Shown: piece after piece, positions 1 through 6,358 of the stretch
Layout of the letters: each line of letters starts with the position of its first letter
Position numbering within the stretch: the first letter of the stretch is position 1
Position numbers and translations under genes: made by a program
Origin: Acidimicrobiaceae bacterium
Lineage (GTDB): Bacteria; Actinomycetota; Acidimicrobiia; Acidimicrobiales; Acidimicrobiaceae
DNA length: 8,581 nt
Direction of reading: 5' to 3'
Assembly: GCA_013044365.1 (NCBI GenBank)
Contig: JABEUP010000179.1
Coordinates: 1-8,581, forward strand
The notes under the pieces: model-generated
What the model was told of the DNA's origin: nothing
Seen by the model: only the letters and a program-made list of their open reading frames with translations
The model's database searches: none

Positions 1-226
1 GTCCGGAACTCGACACGGGGAAAAGACCCCGAAGCAGACCGCGCTGTCCCATTACTTCGAGCATGGGACGGTTAACATGACCCGGATCTCCTTCTTCCGC
101 CAATGGAATGAGCTCGGTCCTGGCAATCTCCCGGACCTCTTCCATCCGCCGTTGCTGCTGTTCTGTAAGCGCGAACAGTCCCTTTGGGGATCCGGCTGCA
201 CCATCAGGGCTTGGAATCATATCCAT
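1..226 (-). CDS. Acyl-CoA dehydrogenase, N-terminal fragment (cut by window edge)
   Basis: The first 75 codons of a gene that continues past the left edge. They read as the all-alpha N-terminal domain of an FAD-dependent acyl-CoA dehydrogenase: a short leader, then LTEQQQRRMEEVREIARTEL (about residues 18-37), an acidic turn, and the helix MLEVMGQRGLLRGLFP, where the family has its 'lxelGllgl' helix. The catalytic base and the FAD-binding parts lie outside. The start is the ATG at 226: AAAGG sits 5 bases before it, 9 bases separate it from the preceding dehydrogenase stop, and a second in-frame ATG at 220 is less well spaced. As last visible gene of the hydratase-dehydrogenase operon it would supply the alpha/beta double bond of an acyl-CoA, perhaps a ring acyl-CoA. 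Family clear; substrate not readable. Confidence 0.85.
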   Translation of the reverse strand, partial: MDMIPSPDGAAGSPKGLFALTEQQQRRMEEVREIARTELIPLAEEGDPGHVNRPMLEVMGQRGLLRGLFPVSSSG

Positions 227-235
227 ACCGACCTT

Positions 236-991
236 TCAACCGACCATCGTCAGTCCACCGCTGACACTTATGACCTGTCCAGTGACGTATGATGCCTGCT
301 CTGACGCAAGAAAGGTAATTACATGGGCAATCTCTGCCGGGTCACCTAGCCGTCGGAACGGGATCGCGCGTATTAGTGCCTCTTGAATTTTCTCCGGTTG
401 CATTCTCAACAATGGCGTATCAGTAGGTCCCGGCGCCACACAGTTCACGTTAATGTTATAACGGGCCATCTCCCGAGCAAGTGACTTGCTGAAGGCAATC
501 ACCCCACCTTTGGCGGCCGCATAAACAGTCTCACCCAGGCTTCCAACCCGGCCAGCATCACTTGAAACATTCACCACCCATCCGCGCTTACCCGTCTCGA
601 CAAGCGCCGGAAGGAAGGTATGGCACATGTTGATATTGCCCATCAGGTTTAAGGCAATCACTTTGTCGATGAACTCCGTTTCATTGGTCAAAAATGGAGC
701 GCCTATGTTCCATCCGGCACCGTTGATGATGATGTCGCAAACGCCAAGACCCGCCTCGACTTCTGTACGAAGATTTTGAATGCTTTCACGACTGGTGACA
801 TCCACAACAAATGCCTTGGCAATCCCGCCGTTTTGATTGATGGAATCCGCCGTGGCCTGTGCCGCAGCCAAATTGATATCCACTACCGCAACCTCAGCTC
901 CAGATTCCGCCATAACCACCGCCACTTGGCGGGATATACCAGATCCGGAACCGGTTATGACTGCCCGGTGTCCGCTTAGGTCAATATTCAT
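236..991 (-). CDS. Short-chain dehydrogenase, BadH-like (2-hydroxycyclohexanecarboxyl-CoA dehydrogenase type)
   Basis: A 251-residue classical SDR, normal length. Visible motifs: cofactor loop TGSGSGIS (residues 13-20), acidic D38 after strand 2 (favours NAD over NADP), NGAG at 90-93 (usual NNAG), N115, S144 in NVSSDAG, and Y157/K161 in YAAAK, giving a complete Asn-Ser-Tyr-Lys tetrad. The end SVSGGLTMVG and the segment SSDAGRVGSLGETVYAAAKG resemble BadH as I recall it, which oxidises a beta-hydroxy alicyclic acyl-CoA to the keto form; this is recognition from memory, not an alignment. Odd: the third Gly of TGxxxGxG is Ser20. The start is the ATG at 991, with AAAGG 7 bases upstream (999-1003) inside the end of the hydratase gene; a TTG further out at 1012 would overlap that gene and adds nothing conserved. 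The gap to the hydratase stop is 4 bases, suggesting translational coupling. Confidence 0.9.
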   Translation of the reverse strand: MNIDLSGHRAVITGSGSGISRQVAVVMAESGAEVAVVDINLAAAQATADSINQNGGIAKAFVVDVTSRESIQNLRTEVEAGLGVCDIIINGAGWNIGAPFLTNETEFIDKVIALNLMGNINMCHTFLPALVETGKRGWVVNVSSDAGRVGSLGETVYAAAKGGVIAFSKSLAREMARYNINVNCVAPGPTDTPLLRMQPEKIQEALIRAIPFRRLGDPAEIAHVITFLASEQASYVTGQVISVSGGLTMVG

Positions 992-995
992 CTCT

Positions 996-1739
996 CTACC
1001 TTTCTCCGACAAATGCTCTCAAACGCTGCTCAGCCTCTTTGGAGACATGCAACGCCTTTTGTTCGAATAATTCACCGGCATACCCATCACCAGTCCCGTA
1101 ACGATTGACACATCGCTTGATCGCAGGCTGTGCCGGCCCAGCAACATCTAAAAGCATCGAAGTCACTTGTTCCACCTGATTGTCGAGGTCCGAGTCACTT
1201 ACACACCACTCGACAATTCCCAGGTTTTGCGCCTCAACGCCCCCAATTAACTCTCCGGTCAGTATGAGACGCATTGCCTGTCCCTTCCCGATCAACCGTG
1301 GAAGGCGCTGGGTCCCGCCCCCAGCAGGGAGCAGTCCGATTCGAACCTCCGGAAACCCGATACGTGTGCTAGCAGCAGCGATACGCAGGTCACAGGCCAA
1401 TGCCAATTCAAGCCCACCACCGGTGACAGCCCCAGTCAGAACAGCGAGGGTCGGCATTGGAAGTTGCTCCCAAGCGAAGTAGGCGTTCTGAATTCGGCAA
1501 GCGAATCCATTCAATCGCGTGAAGTCATTAGTTTCAAGAGCGGAGACCATCTGTTTGATGTCTCCCCCCGCGGAAAAATGCCGACCCGATCCCCTCACTA
1601 TTACTAGCGCTGGATTGCTACCTCTGATTTCATCCAGCACCGAATCAAAACTGTCCAGAAAAGCATCGTCCAGTGCATTTACCGGTGGACGATCAATCAA
1701 CAGCGTTGCGACCCGATCTTGCACATTCAACTTGAGCAA
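996..1739 (-). CDS. Enoyl-CoA hydratase/isomerase family protein (crotonase fold), TTG start
   Basis: A 247-residue crotonase-fold protein, slightly short for the family. It carries HFSAGGDI (54-61) for the first oxyanion-hole strand, TGAVTGGGLELALACD (102-117) and GFPEVRIGLLPAGGGTQRLP (128-147). Both acid residues of true hydratases are in place: E111 in GGGLEL and E131 in FPEV, so water addition to a 2-enoyl-CoA is the best call; an isomerase is less likely. With a BadH-like dehydrogenase 4 bases downstream, the role resembles BadK (cyclohexene-carboxyl-CoA hydratase) but could be generic beta-oxidation. The start is TTG at 1739: no ATG in frame precedes the conserved part, and a strong Shine-Dalgarno lies 9 bases upstream. 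An ATG at 1746 is followed directly by TAG. The BadI-type ring hydrolase is a related crotonase, but the Glu pair argues against that here. Confidence 0.9.
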   Translation of the reverse strand: MLKLNVQDRVATLLIDRPPVNALDDAFLDSFDSVLDEIRGSNPALVIVRGSGRHFSAGGDIKQMVSALETNDFTRLNGFACRIQNAYFAWEQLPMPTLAVLTGAVTGGGLELALACDLRIAAASTRIGFPEVRIGLLPAGGGTQRLPRLIGKGQAMRLILTGELIGGVEAQNLGIVEWCVSDSDLDNQVEQVTSMLLDVAGPAQPAIKRCVNRYGTGDGYAGELFEQKALHVSKEAEQRLRAFVGER

Positions 1740-1748
1740 TCTACATGA

Positions 1749-1755
1749 CCTCCCC
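1749..1755 (-). promoter_or_regulatory. Strong ribosome binding site fixing the TTG start
   Basis: On the minus strand GGGGAGG ends 9 bases before the TTG at 1739. It is the best Shine-Dalgarno in the left block and is the reason for accepting a TTG start. Between it and the TTG is ATG TAG, a start codon followed at once by a stop, only 2 bases from the Shine-Dalgarno. Confidence 0.7.
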
Positions 1756-1780
1756 TAGTGTTGAATCACCATTCGTATCG

Positions 1781-1798
1781 ATTGAACCCTCATTCAAT
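1781..1798. promoter_or_regulatory. Inverted repeat upstream of the hydratase gene, candidate operator
   Basis: ATTGAA, six bases, TTCAAT: a perfect 6-bp dyad 41-59 bases upstream of the TTG start of the hydratase operon, inside the 219-base gap that separates it from the ligase. The position suits a repressor site or a small hairpin in a read-through transcript. No convincing -35/-10 pair was found beside it. Function is inference. Confidence 0.3.
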
Positions 1799-1894
1799 AC
1801 TAACAACAGACCTCCGATTCACAAAATCCGCCTGATAAAAATTAAAGGACAACCTATTTCGCGGCTACGACTCTTTTGTGAGCTTCTCCCGCAT

Positions 1895-1924
1895 CCAGAT
1901 TTGATCAAGAATCCTTTGATCTGG
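1895..1924. repeat. Inverted repeat just downstream of the ligase stop
   Basis: CCAGAT at 1895-1900 pairs with ATCTGG at 1919-1924. An alternative inner stem pairs GATCAA (1903-1908) with TTGATC (1916-1921) around 7 bases. It begins 35 bases past the ligase stop. No T-run follows on the minus strand, so it is not a standard intrinsic terminator. It could be an attenuating or RNA-stabilising hairpin, or chance. Confidence 0.25.
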
Positions 1925-1958
1925 TTGAAAATGGGAATTCATGGAGTCGCCTCGTTAT

Positions 1959-3536
1959 CTATTTCGCCGAAACTCTTTCTGAAATTTGCTGGCGGAGTTG
2001 GAACCGCTTCACCTTGCCGGTCGCGGTCTTCGGAAGCTCCTCCACGAAAAAAATCTCCCTTGGGCGTTTGAATGCAGCCATTCGTGATCGGCAGTGCAGT
2101 TCCAGTGATGCCGCATCGATTATCTTCCCTGACCGGGGAACCACGAAAGCCACCGCGGTTTCCAACCCAGTAATTGTCCGTGCACCCACTACCGCTGCTT
2201 CAAGCACATCGGCATGCTCGGTAAGTATCGACTCCACTTCGGCCGGCGAAACCCAAATTCCACCGATCTTGATCATGTCGTTATCGCGGCCGAGAAAGTG
2301 GTAGTAGCCGTCCTGAGTCCTGGTATACACATCACCGGTGCGCAACCACTCACCTATGAAGGCTTTTTTCGCGGATTCATATCGGCACCAGTAACCCGTG
2401 GCAATAGAGTCACCCCGAATATGGAGATAACCAGGTGATTCCGGACTTGTAACTTCGAGACCATCGCCGTCTATGAGCTTCACGTCATATCCGTCGACCG
2501 GCCTGCCAGAAGTACCGGGATGTTCTTCACCCACCCTGTTGCACATGAACATATGCAGCGCTTCGGTTGAACCGACTCCATCGAGAACGGGCACTTTGTA
2601 CAGTTCCGTGAACCGCCGGTGGATCTCAGCCGGAAGTGCCTCGCCGGAAACCACCACGAGACGCAGCGACGACATAACTTCAGGTGACACTTCATTGTCC
2701 ATAATCGACGCCAACAGACCCGGGCTTCCATAGAAAATGGTAGGGCGATAACGTTCGAGTGCCTCTGCCACCGATTTGGGAGTCGCCCAGGCTGGATTCA
2801 GTATCGAAGTAGCCCCGACAGAAAAAGGAAATGTGAGGGAATTTCCTAATCCGAATGCAAAGAAAAGCTTGGCGGCAGACAGACAGCGATCCTCCGGCTG
2901 GATCTTGATGACCGAGGTCCCATAATTAACTGCCGTGACCTCCAGCGCTTTCTGCCTATGCATAACTCCTTTGGGCGAACCGGTCGTACCGGAACTGTAA
3001 AGCCAAAAACCCGGCGAATCAGCGCCTGTTTTAGCTGTTGGAGCTTCGCCGATATCGTCGAAATCTGCCCAGAGGTAAACCCCCATCTCCAGTTCCCCAT
3101 AGATCAGCTTGCGGGTCTCGTCATCAACATTTCCTACGATCACTGCCCTTTTCAGGTCTGTAGCAATGGATCGGATGGTTGGTAATGATTTGGCATAGGC
3201 CGCAGACATTACAACTACTGCCGCACGGGAATCATCTATCACAAATCCAAGTTCGTCGCCGTTGAGCATCGTTGACAGGGGAATCGGCACTATTCCCGAT
3301 CTCATACTGCCCAGGAACCAGGCTGGGAAAGCAGGTTCGTCGTTCAATACCAGTGCTACTCGATCCTCTTGACGGACCTGGAGCACTGCTAAGGCATGCT
3401 GGACACGGAACAGTTCCTTTTGAACGTCGGCATAGGAGTATTTCTCATCCCCGGACTCTATCGCTATCCTGTCACCGTCGCCAGCCTCCACGTGACGGTC
3501 GATCAGCCAGTTGGCAGCGTTATAAAAGTCTTGCAT
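1959..3536 (-). CDS. Acid-CoA ligase, benzoate/cyclohexanecarboxylate-CoA ligase type (ANL family)
   Basis: A 525-residue AMP-forming ligase that activates a carboxylic acid with ATP and CoA. Motifs: P-loop YSSGTTGSPKG (180-190), AKLFFAFGLGNS (222-233) typical of the benzoate-CoA ligase group, GSTE (322-325), TGD (400-402), hinge GRDNDMIKIGG (416-426), and PKTATGK (502-508) with catalytic K508, the lysine that Pat-type acetylases modify in BadA-like enzymes. The N-terminal FYNAANWLIDRHVEAG also matches the benzoate-CoA ligase group. The start is the ATG at 3536, with AGGAAGG at 3540-3546 and family-normal length; the frame stays open to 3644, but the extra 36 residues match nothing I know. 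It lies 219 bases upstream of the hydratase operon and probably feeds it. Substrate (benzoate, cyclohexane- or cyclohexenecarboxylate, other ring acid) cannot be settled from sequence. Confidence 0.9.
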   Translation of the reverse strand: MQDFYNAANWLIDRHVEAGDGDRIAIESGDEKYSYADVQKELFRVQHALAVLQVRQEDRVALVLNDEPAFPAWFLGSMRSGIVPIPLSTMLNGDELGFVIDDSRAAVVVMSAAYAKSLPTIRSIATDLKRAVIVGNVDDETRKLIYGELEMGVYLWADFDDIGEAPTAKTGADSPGFWLYSSGTTGSPKGVMHRQKALEVTAVNYGTSVIKIQPEDRCLSAAKLFFAFGLGNSLTFPFSVGATSILNPAWATPKSVAEALERYRPTIFYGSPGLLASIMDNEVSPEVMSSLRLVVVSGEALPAEIHRRFTELYKVPVLDGVGSTEALHMFMCNRVGEEHPGTSGRPVDGYDVKLIDGDGLEVTSPESPGYLHIRGDSIATGYWCRYESAKKAFIGEWLRTGDVYTRTQDGYYHFLGRDNDMIKIGGIWVSPAEVESILTEHADVLEAAVVGARTITGLETAVAFVVPRSGKIIDAASLELHCRSRMAAFKRPREIFFVEELPKTATGKVKRFQLRQQISERVSAK

Positions 3537-3775
3537 CGGCCTTCCTATCTCTCGGTAGCCACTTCGAATCCAAAATTCCCCGGCTGGTAATACCTGACAT
3601 TTGGGAGTCATCGAACTTGTGGATGCAGTTTTTACCGTAAGCATGCGACCCGTGATTTGAAAATTGCAAGTCGTTGAACCCTGCCTTTAAAACGAAGCCA
3701 ATCTTCTGCACCACCATCCAAGCCCCCCAGTTCAGCCGATTACAAATCCCCGCCTGTTGATTATTGCCATCACTT

Positions 3776-3803
3776 CATGAAAACGTTGCAACTCGCTTTC
3801 ATG
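3776..3803. promoter_or_regulatory. Nested dyad CATGAAA-N14-TTTCATG, candidate operator
   Basis: Perfect 7-bp arms at 3776-3782 and 3797-3803 enclose an 8-bp palindrome GTTGCAAC at 3785-3792. On the minus strand it lies 30-57 bases downstream of the TTGACA at 3833-3838, so it would cover or just follow a transcription start. That is a normal place for a repressor of the ligase gene. The regulator is unknown and not encoded in the window. Confidence 0.35.
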
Positions 3804-3902
3804 TTTACGAAAGGTAACATTACAGATCTTTTTGTCAAAGTTCAAAATAACCGAACCAGGCTGAGGAAAAGGAATCGGTATAACCCAAGCTAGATATAGT
3901 TG

Positions 3903-3925
3903 TACGTATACGTAATAAATTTATT
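3903..3925. promoter_or_regulatory. Two abutting perfect 12-bp palindromes
   Basis: TACGTATACGTA (3903-3914) and AATAAATTTATT (3914-3925) share one base. TACGTATACGTA resembles the short symmetric operators used by TetR-type repressors; the second is an AT-rich palindrome. They are about 370 bases upstream of the ligase ATG and about 110 bases beyond the flavoprotein stop, so they would act on the ligase side or on an unseen transcript. Two full palindromes side by side are unlikely by chance, but function is inference. Confidence 0.4.
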
Positions 3926-4002
3926 TGAGCCTTGATACCTGTCTCACAGCGTGATTATCGCAAACCCGTCGGACAACACGGAAATAAGCAAAATAGCGGG
4001 TG

Positions 4003-4018
4003 CGGAGAGAATCCTCCG
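4003..4018 (-). terminator. Weak hairpin after the flavoprotein gene, possible terminator
   Basis: CGGAG and CTCCG pair around a 6-base loop, 18 bases past the flavoprotein stop on the minus strand. A T-rich stretch (TATTTTGCTTATTT) follows, but only after several bases, so it is at best an imperfect intrinsic terminator. The 5-bp stem is short. Confidence 0.25.
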
Positions 4019-4035
4019 GAACTACTGCGGGAGAA

Positions 4036-5682
4036 TCAAACGTAAGAATCGGCGGTGTTGTTTGCGGGCGAATTCACCCAGGTCTGGTATCCGCCATCCA
4101 GATTGGCGGCATCGTATCCATAGCCCCGAAGCAGCGATACTGCAGTATGTCCGCGTATCCCGACCTGACAGTAGATGATGACCTCTTTACCGGGAATATC
4201 TGCCATGCGCCTGCGCAATTCATCTAGTGGAAGGTTTAAAGAATTCGGAATATGACCTTGTAAGTACTCCGCGCCGGTACGGACGTCAATCAACACGGCA
4301 CCTTGATCCACCCGCGACTGAAGGTCATCCCACTGAACAGTCTTGCTAAAGCCGCTTGTAAGGTTCTCGGCAATATAGCCAAGCATATTGATGGGATCTT
4401 TTGCAGATCCAAATGGAGGTGCGTAGGCCAATTCCAGGTCGGCTAGATCTTCGGCACGAAATCCCGCCCGGATCGCCGTGGCAATAACGTCAATGCGCTT
4501 GTCGACCCCCGCGCGTCCTACTGCCTGGGCTCCCATGATGAGACCCGTTTGGGGATCAATCAAAATTTTTATAGCCATGCTTTCCGCGCCCGGATAGTAG
4601 ACTGCATGAGAATTTGGATGGGTATGGATTGGCAGGTAGTTCCGGCCAGCAGCCAACAGCCGTTTCTCGTTCCAGCCGGTGGTAGCAACAGTCAGGTCAA
4701 ACACCTTGACAATTGCTGTGCCGATCGTAGGCACCCAACGAACGTCTCTGCCTAGGATATGATCCGCAACGATACGGCCCTGACGATTGGCAATATTTGC
4801 CAGAGGGACTAGAGAGGCTGACCCATCTAGCGCATCAACCTTTTCCGCCGCATCGCCAATTGCGTAGATGTTCGGATCGCTTGTTTGGTTGCAGGAATTT
4901 GTAGAGATGCCCCCCCGGGAACCAACTTCGAGACCCGCCATCTTGGCAAGGCTTACGTCAGGCTTTACGCCGATCGCAAGTATTACCATATCAGCCTGGA
5001 TTGTGTCGCCACTGCTGAGCTCCACCCAGCCATCGTAGATACCTGTCACTGATTGCCCCAGGTACAACTTGACCCCGTGCTGGGTCATCTCATTGGCAAC
5101 CAACATTGCCATCTCGGCGTCAAGCGGACTGAGAACCTGATCCAAGGCTTCGACTACAGATGTCCGGATTCCACGATGCCGCAGGTTCTCGGCGGTCTCA
5201 ATCCCGATGAAGCCGCCACCGATAACTACCGCCCTCTTAGGACCCTCTTCAACTGCCTTGACAATTACGGATACATCTTCCACGGTTCGCAGTGTAAGTG
5301 CCCGTTCAATTCCTGGTATAGGCGGGACCACCGGCTGGGCGCCTGGACTTAAAATCAGCTGATCATACTGAAGAAGGTATTTCCGACTATTTCTAAGATC
5401 CTCAACTGTCACCTTCTTCGCCTGGACGTCGATGTCGGTAACTTCGCTGAGTATACGCACATCGAGATTGAACCTCATATTCAAACTCTCGGCACTTTGG
5501 AGCAGAAGATCCTGTTTCTTCGAGATAACACCACCTATGTGATAGGGAAGACCACAGTTGGCATAGGAAACGTAGGAACTTCTCTCGAGAACGATTATCG
5601 AAGCATCAGGATCGAGTCGCCGCAACCTCGTTGCCGAGGACATCCCTCCGGCCACACCGCCAACAATTACAACACGCCTCAT
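4036..5682 (-). CDS. CoA-disulfide / CoA-persulfide reductase with C-terminal rhodanese domain
   Basis: A 548-residue fusion flavoprotein, usual length for this group. Residues 1-about 440 are the pyridine nucleotide-disulfide oxidoreductase part: FAD loop GGVAGG (8-13), single active Cys43 in ANCGLPYHIGG, NAD(P)H loop GGGFIG (155-160), IYAIGDA (272-278), and the tyrosines typical of CoA-disulfide reductase in AVYYPG (360-365) and LAYAPPF (418-424). Residues about 448-538 are a rhodanese domain with DVR (466-468) and active loop CQVGIRG, Cys505. Characterised fusions (CoADR-RHD, Npsr) reduce CoA disulfide, CoA persulfide or polysulfide with NAD(P)H; the rhodanese Cys passes sulfane sulfur. 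The start ATG at 5682 opens directly on the FAD strand MRRVVIVGG; only a weak GGGA precedes it. No signal peptide, so cytoplasmic. It stands alone, with long spacers on both sides, and has its own promoter candidate. Confidence 0.92.
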   Translation of the reverse strand: MRRVVIVGGVAGGMSSATRLRRLDPDASIIVLERSSYVSYANCGLPYHIGGVISKKQDLLLQSAESLNMRFNLDVRILSEVTDIDVQAKKVTVEDLRNSRKYLLQYDQLILSPGAQPVVPPIPGIERALTLRTVEDVSVIVKAVEEGPKRAVVIGGGFIGIETAENLRHRGIRTSVVEALDQVLSPLDAEMAMLVANEMTQHGVKLYLGQSVTGIYDGWVELSSGDTIQADMVILAIGVKPDVSLAKMAGLEVGSRGGISTNSCNQTSDPNIYAIGDAAEKVDALDGSASLVPLANIANRQGRIVADHILGRDVRWVPTIGTAIVKVFDLTVATTGWNEKRLLAAGRNYLPIHTHPNSHAVYYPGAESMAIKILIDPQTGLIMGAQAVGRAGVDKRIDVIATAIRAGFRAEDLADLELAYAPPFGSAKDPINMLGYIAENLTSGFSKTVQWDDLQSRVDQGAVLIDVRTGAEYLQGHIPNSLNLPLDELRRRMADIPGKEVIIYCQVGIRGHTAVSLLRGYGYDAANLDGGYQTWVNSPANNTADSYV

Positions 5683-5913
5683 CGCGAATCCCGTCTATAA
5701 ATTACCAACAATGGACGGTGGCCCGCCAACATGTACACCTGACTCAACGCTTCTCCGCCATTCTCTCTTGCATCCCTAAAGGAACTTTTCTCGAACTATT
5801 CATCAGATATAACTCTCCGCAGCGCCTGACCCCTAAATCAAGTGCGACTCTCTCTATCTCGACAGCCCGGGGATAAGAAAATGGCGATCCCAAAAGTACA
5901 AGTATCCTTTCCC

Positions 5914-5937
5914 ATATACCTTATGGGGTATATTATA
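5914..5937 (-). promoter_or_regulatory. TATAAT box overlapping a CsoR/CstR-like dyad, upstream of the CoA-disulfide reductase
   Basis: Read on the minus strand, a perfect -10 hexamer TATAAT (5937-5932) runs into ATATACC-N6-GGTATAT (dyad 5914-5933, perfect 7-bp arms); the minus-strand form is TATACCCCATAAGGTATA. CsoR-family repressors, including persulfide-sensing CstR, bind sites of the form TACCC...GGGTA and often control rhodanese and CoA-persulfide reductase genes. A further half-site ATACC is at 5943-5947. No good -35 was found at normal spacing (ATGGTT at 16 bases). Transcription would begin near 5925, leaving a leader of about 240 bases. Promoter and regulator are inference; the symmetry is seen. 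Confidence 0.5.
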
Positions 5938-6287
5938 CAGGGATACCAATGTTAACCATGCAAGAGCATCTGGTCCCGTACACGTCTGCAAATTATTTTG
6001 AAATGCTCCTCAAATCCGCAAATGCGCTAAGGCGGTCTCGACCACGGAGGGTGCCCGACGATAAGCCTTAGAATAGGCCGGGCCAGGATTCCACGACGGT
6101 GACGGGATCGCCTATTATCGAACAGGTATGCGGCATCGTAAGTGGATAATCGCTCGGCACCGGCTCCAGCCAATTGGCAGTCTGCGAACCAAGGAGAGCT
6201 AACAGGAACTCATCCTTATCGTTTGTTTGGGACTTGGGTTCAAGCGATCCAGGCAAACCGAATTTGCACAACTATAGTTAGGTTGAG

Positions 6288-6358
6288 TCGATTTGGAAAT
6301 CGATGCGCTTCGCGGGGGTAGCATGTCTTATCTGATTTCGAATTTGAAGAAAATTCGA
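6288..6358. repeat. Pair of related inverted repeats, half-site TCGA(A)TTT
   Basis: TCGATTT-GG-AAATCGA (6288-6303, 7-bp arms) and TCGAATTT-GAAGA-AAATTCGA (6338-6358, 8-bp arms) are both perfect and nearly the same half-site. Their centres are about 52 bases apart, close to five helical turns. Single half-sites recur at 6428-6434 (TCGATTT) and 6619-6626 (AAAATCGA). This looks like tandem sites for one dimeric protein; the second could also fold as an 8-bp hairpin with a 5-base loop. Confidence 0.35.

Larger units (their letters stand above)
3537..4035. promoter_or_regulatory. 499-base non-coding stretch upstream of the ligase, palindrome-rich
   Basis: No credible gene on either strand; the short plus-strand frames near 3951-4227 mostly overlie the flavoprotein gene. 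It must hold the ligase promoter. A consensus -35 TTGACA occurs on the minus strand at 3833-3838, but the hexamers 16-18 bases downstream (for example TACCTT) are poor -10 elements, as expected for an activator-dependent or non-housekeeping promoter. Three separate dyads are entered individually. The leader from that -35 to the ligase ATG would be close to 270 bases. Confidence 0.45.

Noticed and set aside
992..1012. Extended SDR start (TTG at 1012)
   Set aside because: It would overlap the hydratase gene and use TTG, whereas the ATG at 991 has AAAGG 7 bases upstream and begins just before the first beta strand.
1745..2071. 108-residue plus-strand frame across the ligase end
   Set aside because: It runs antisense into the ligase and has no motif; a shadow frame.
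3537..3644. Extended ligase start at 3644, adding 36 residues
   Set aside because: The extra residues do not resemble the family, while the ATG at 3536 has a good Shine-Dalgarno and gives the usual N-terminus.
6225..6256. GGTTCAAGCGATCC, resembling a tRNA T-loop
   Set aside because: The flanking bases do not form the T-stem and no acceptor, anticodon or D arm could be found.
6068..6271. 67-residue minus-strand frame
   Set aside because: No motif, no ribosome binding site of note and no neighbour close enough to form an operon.
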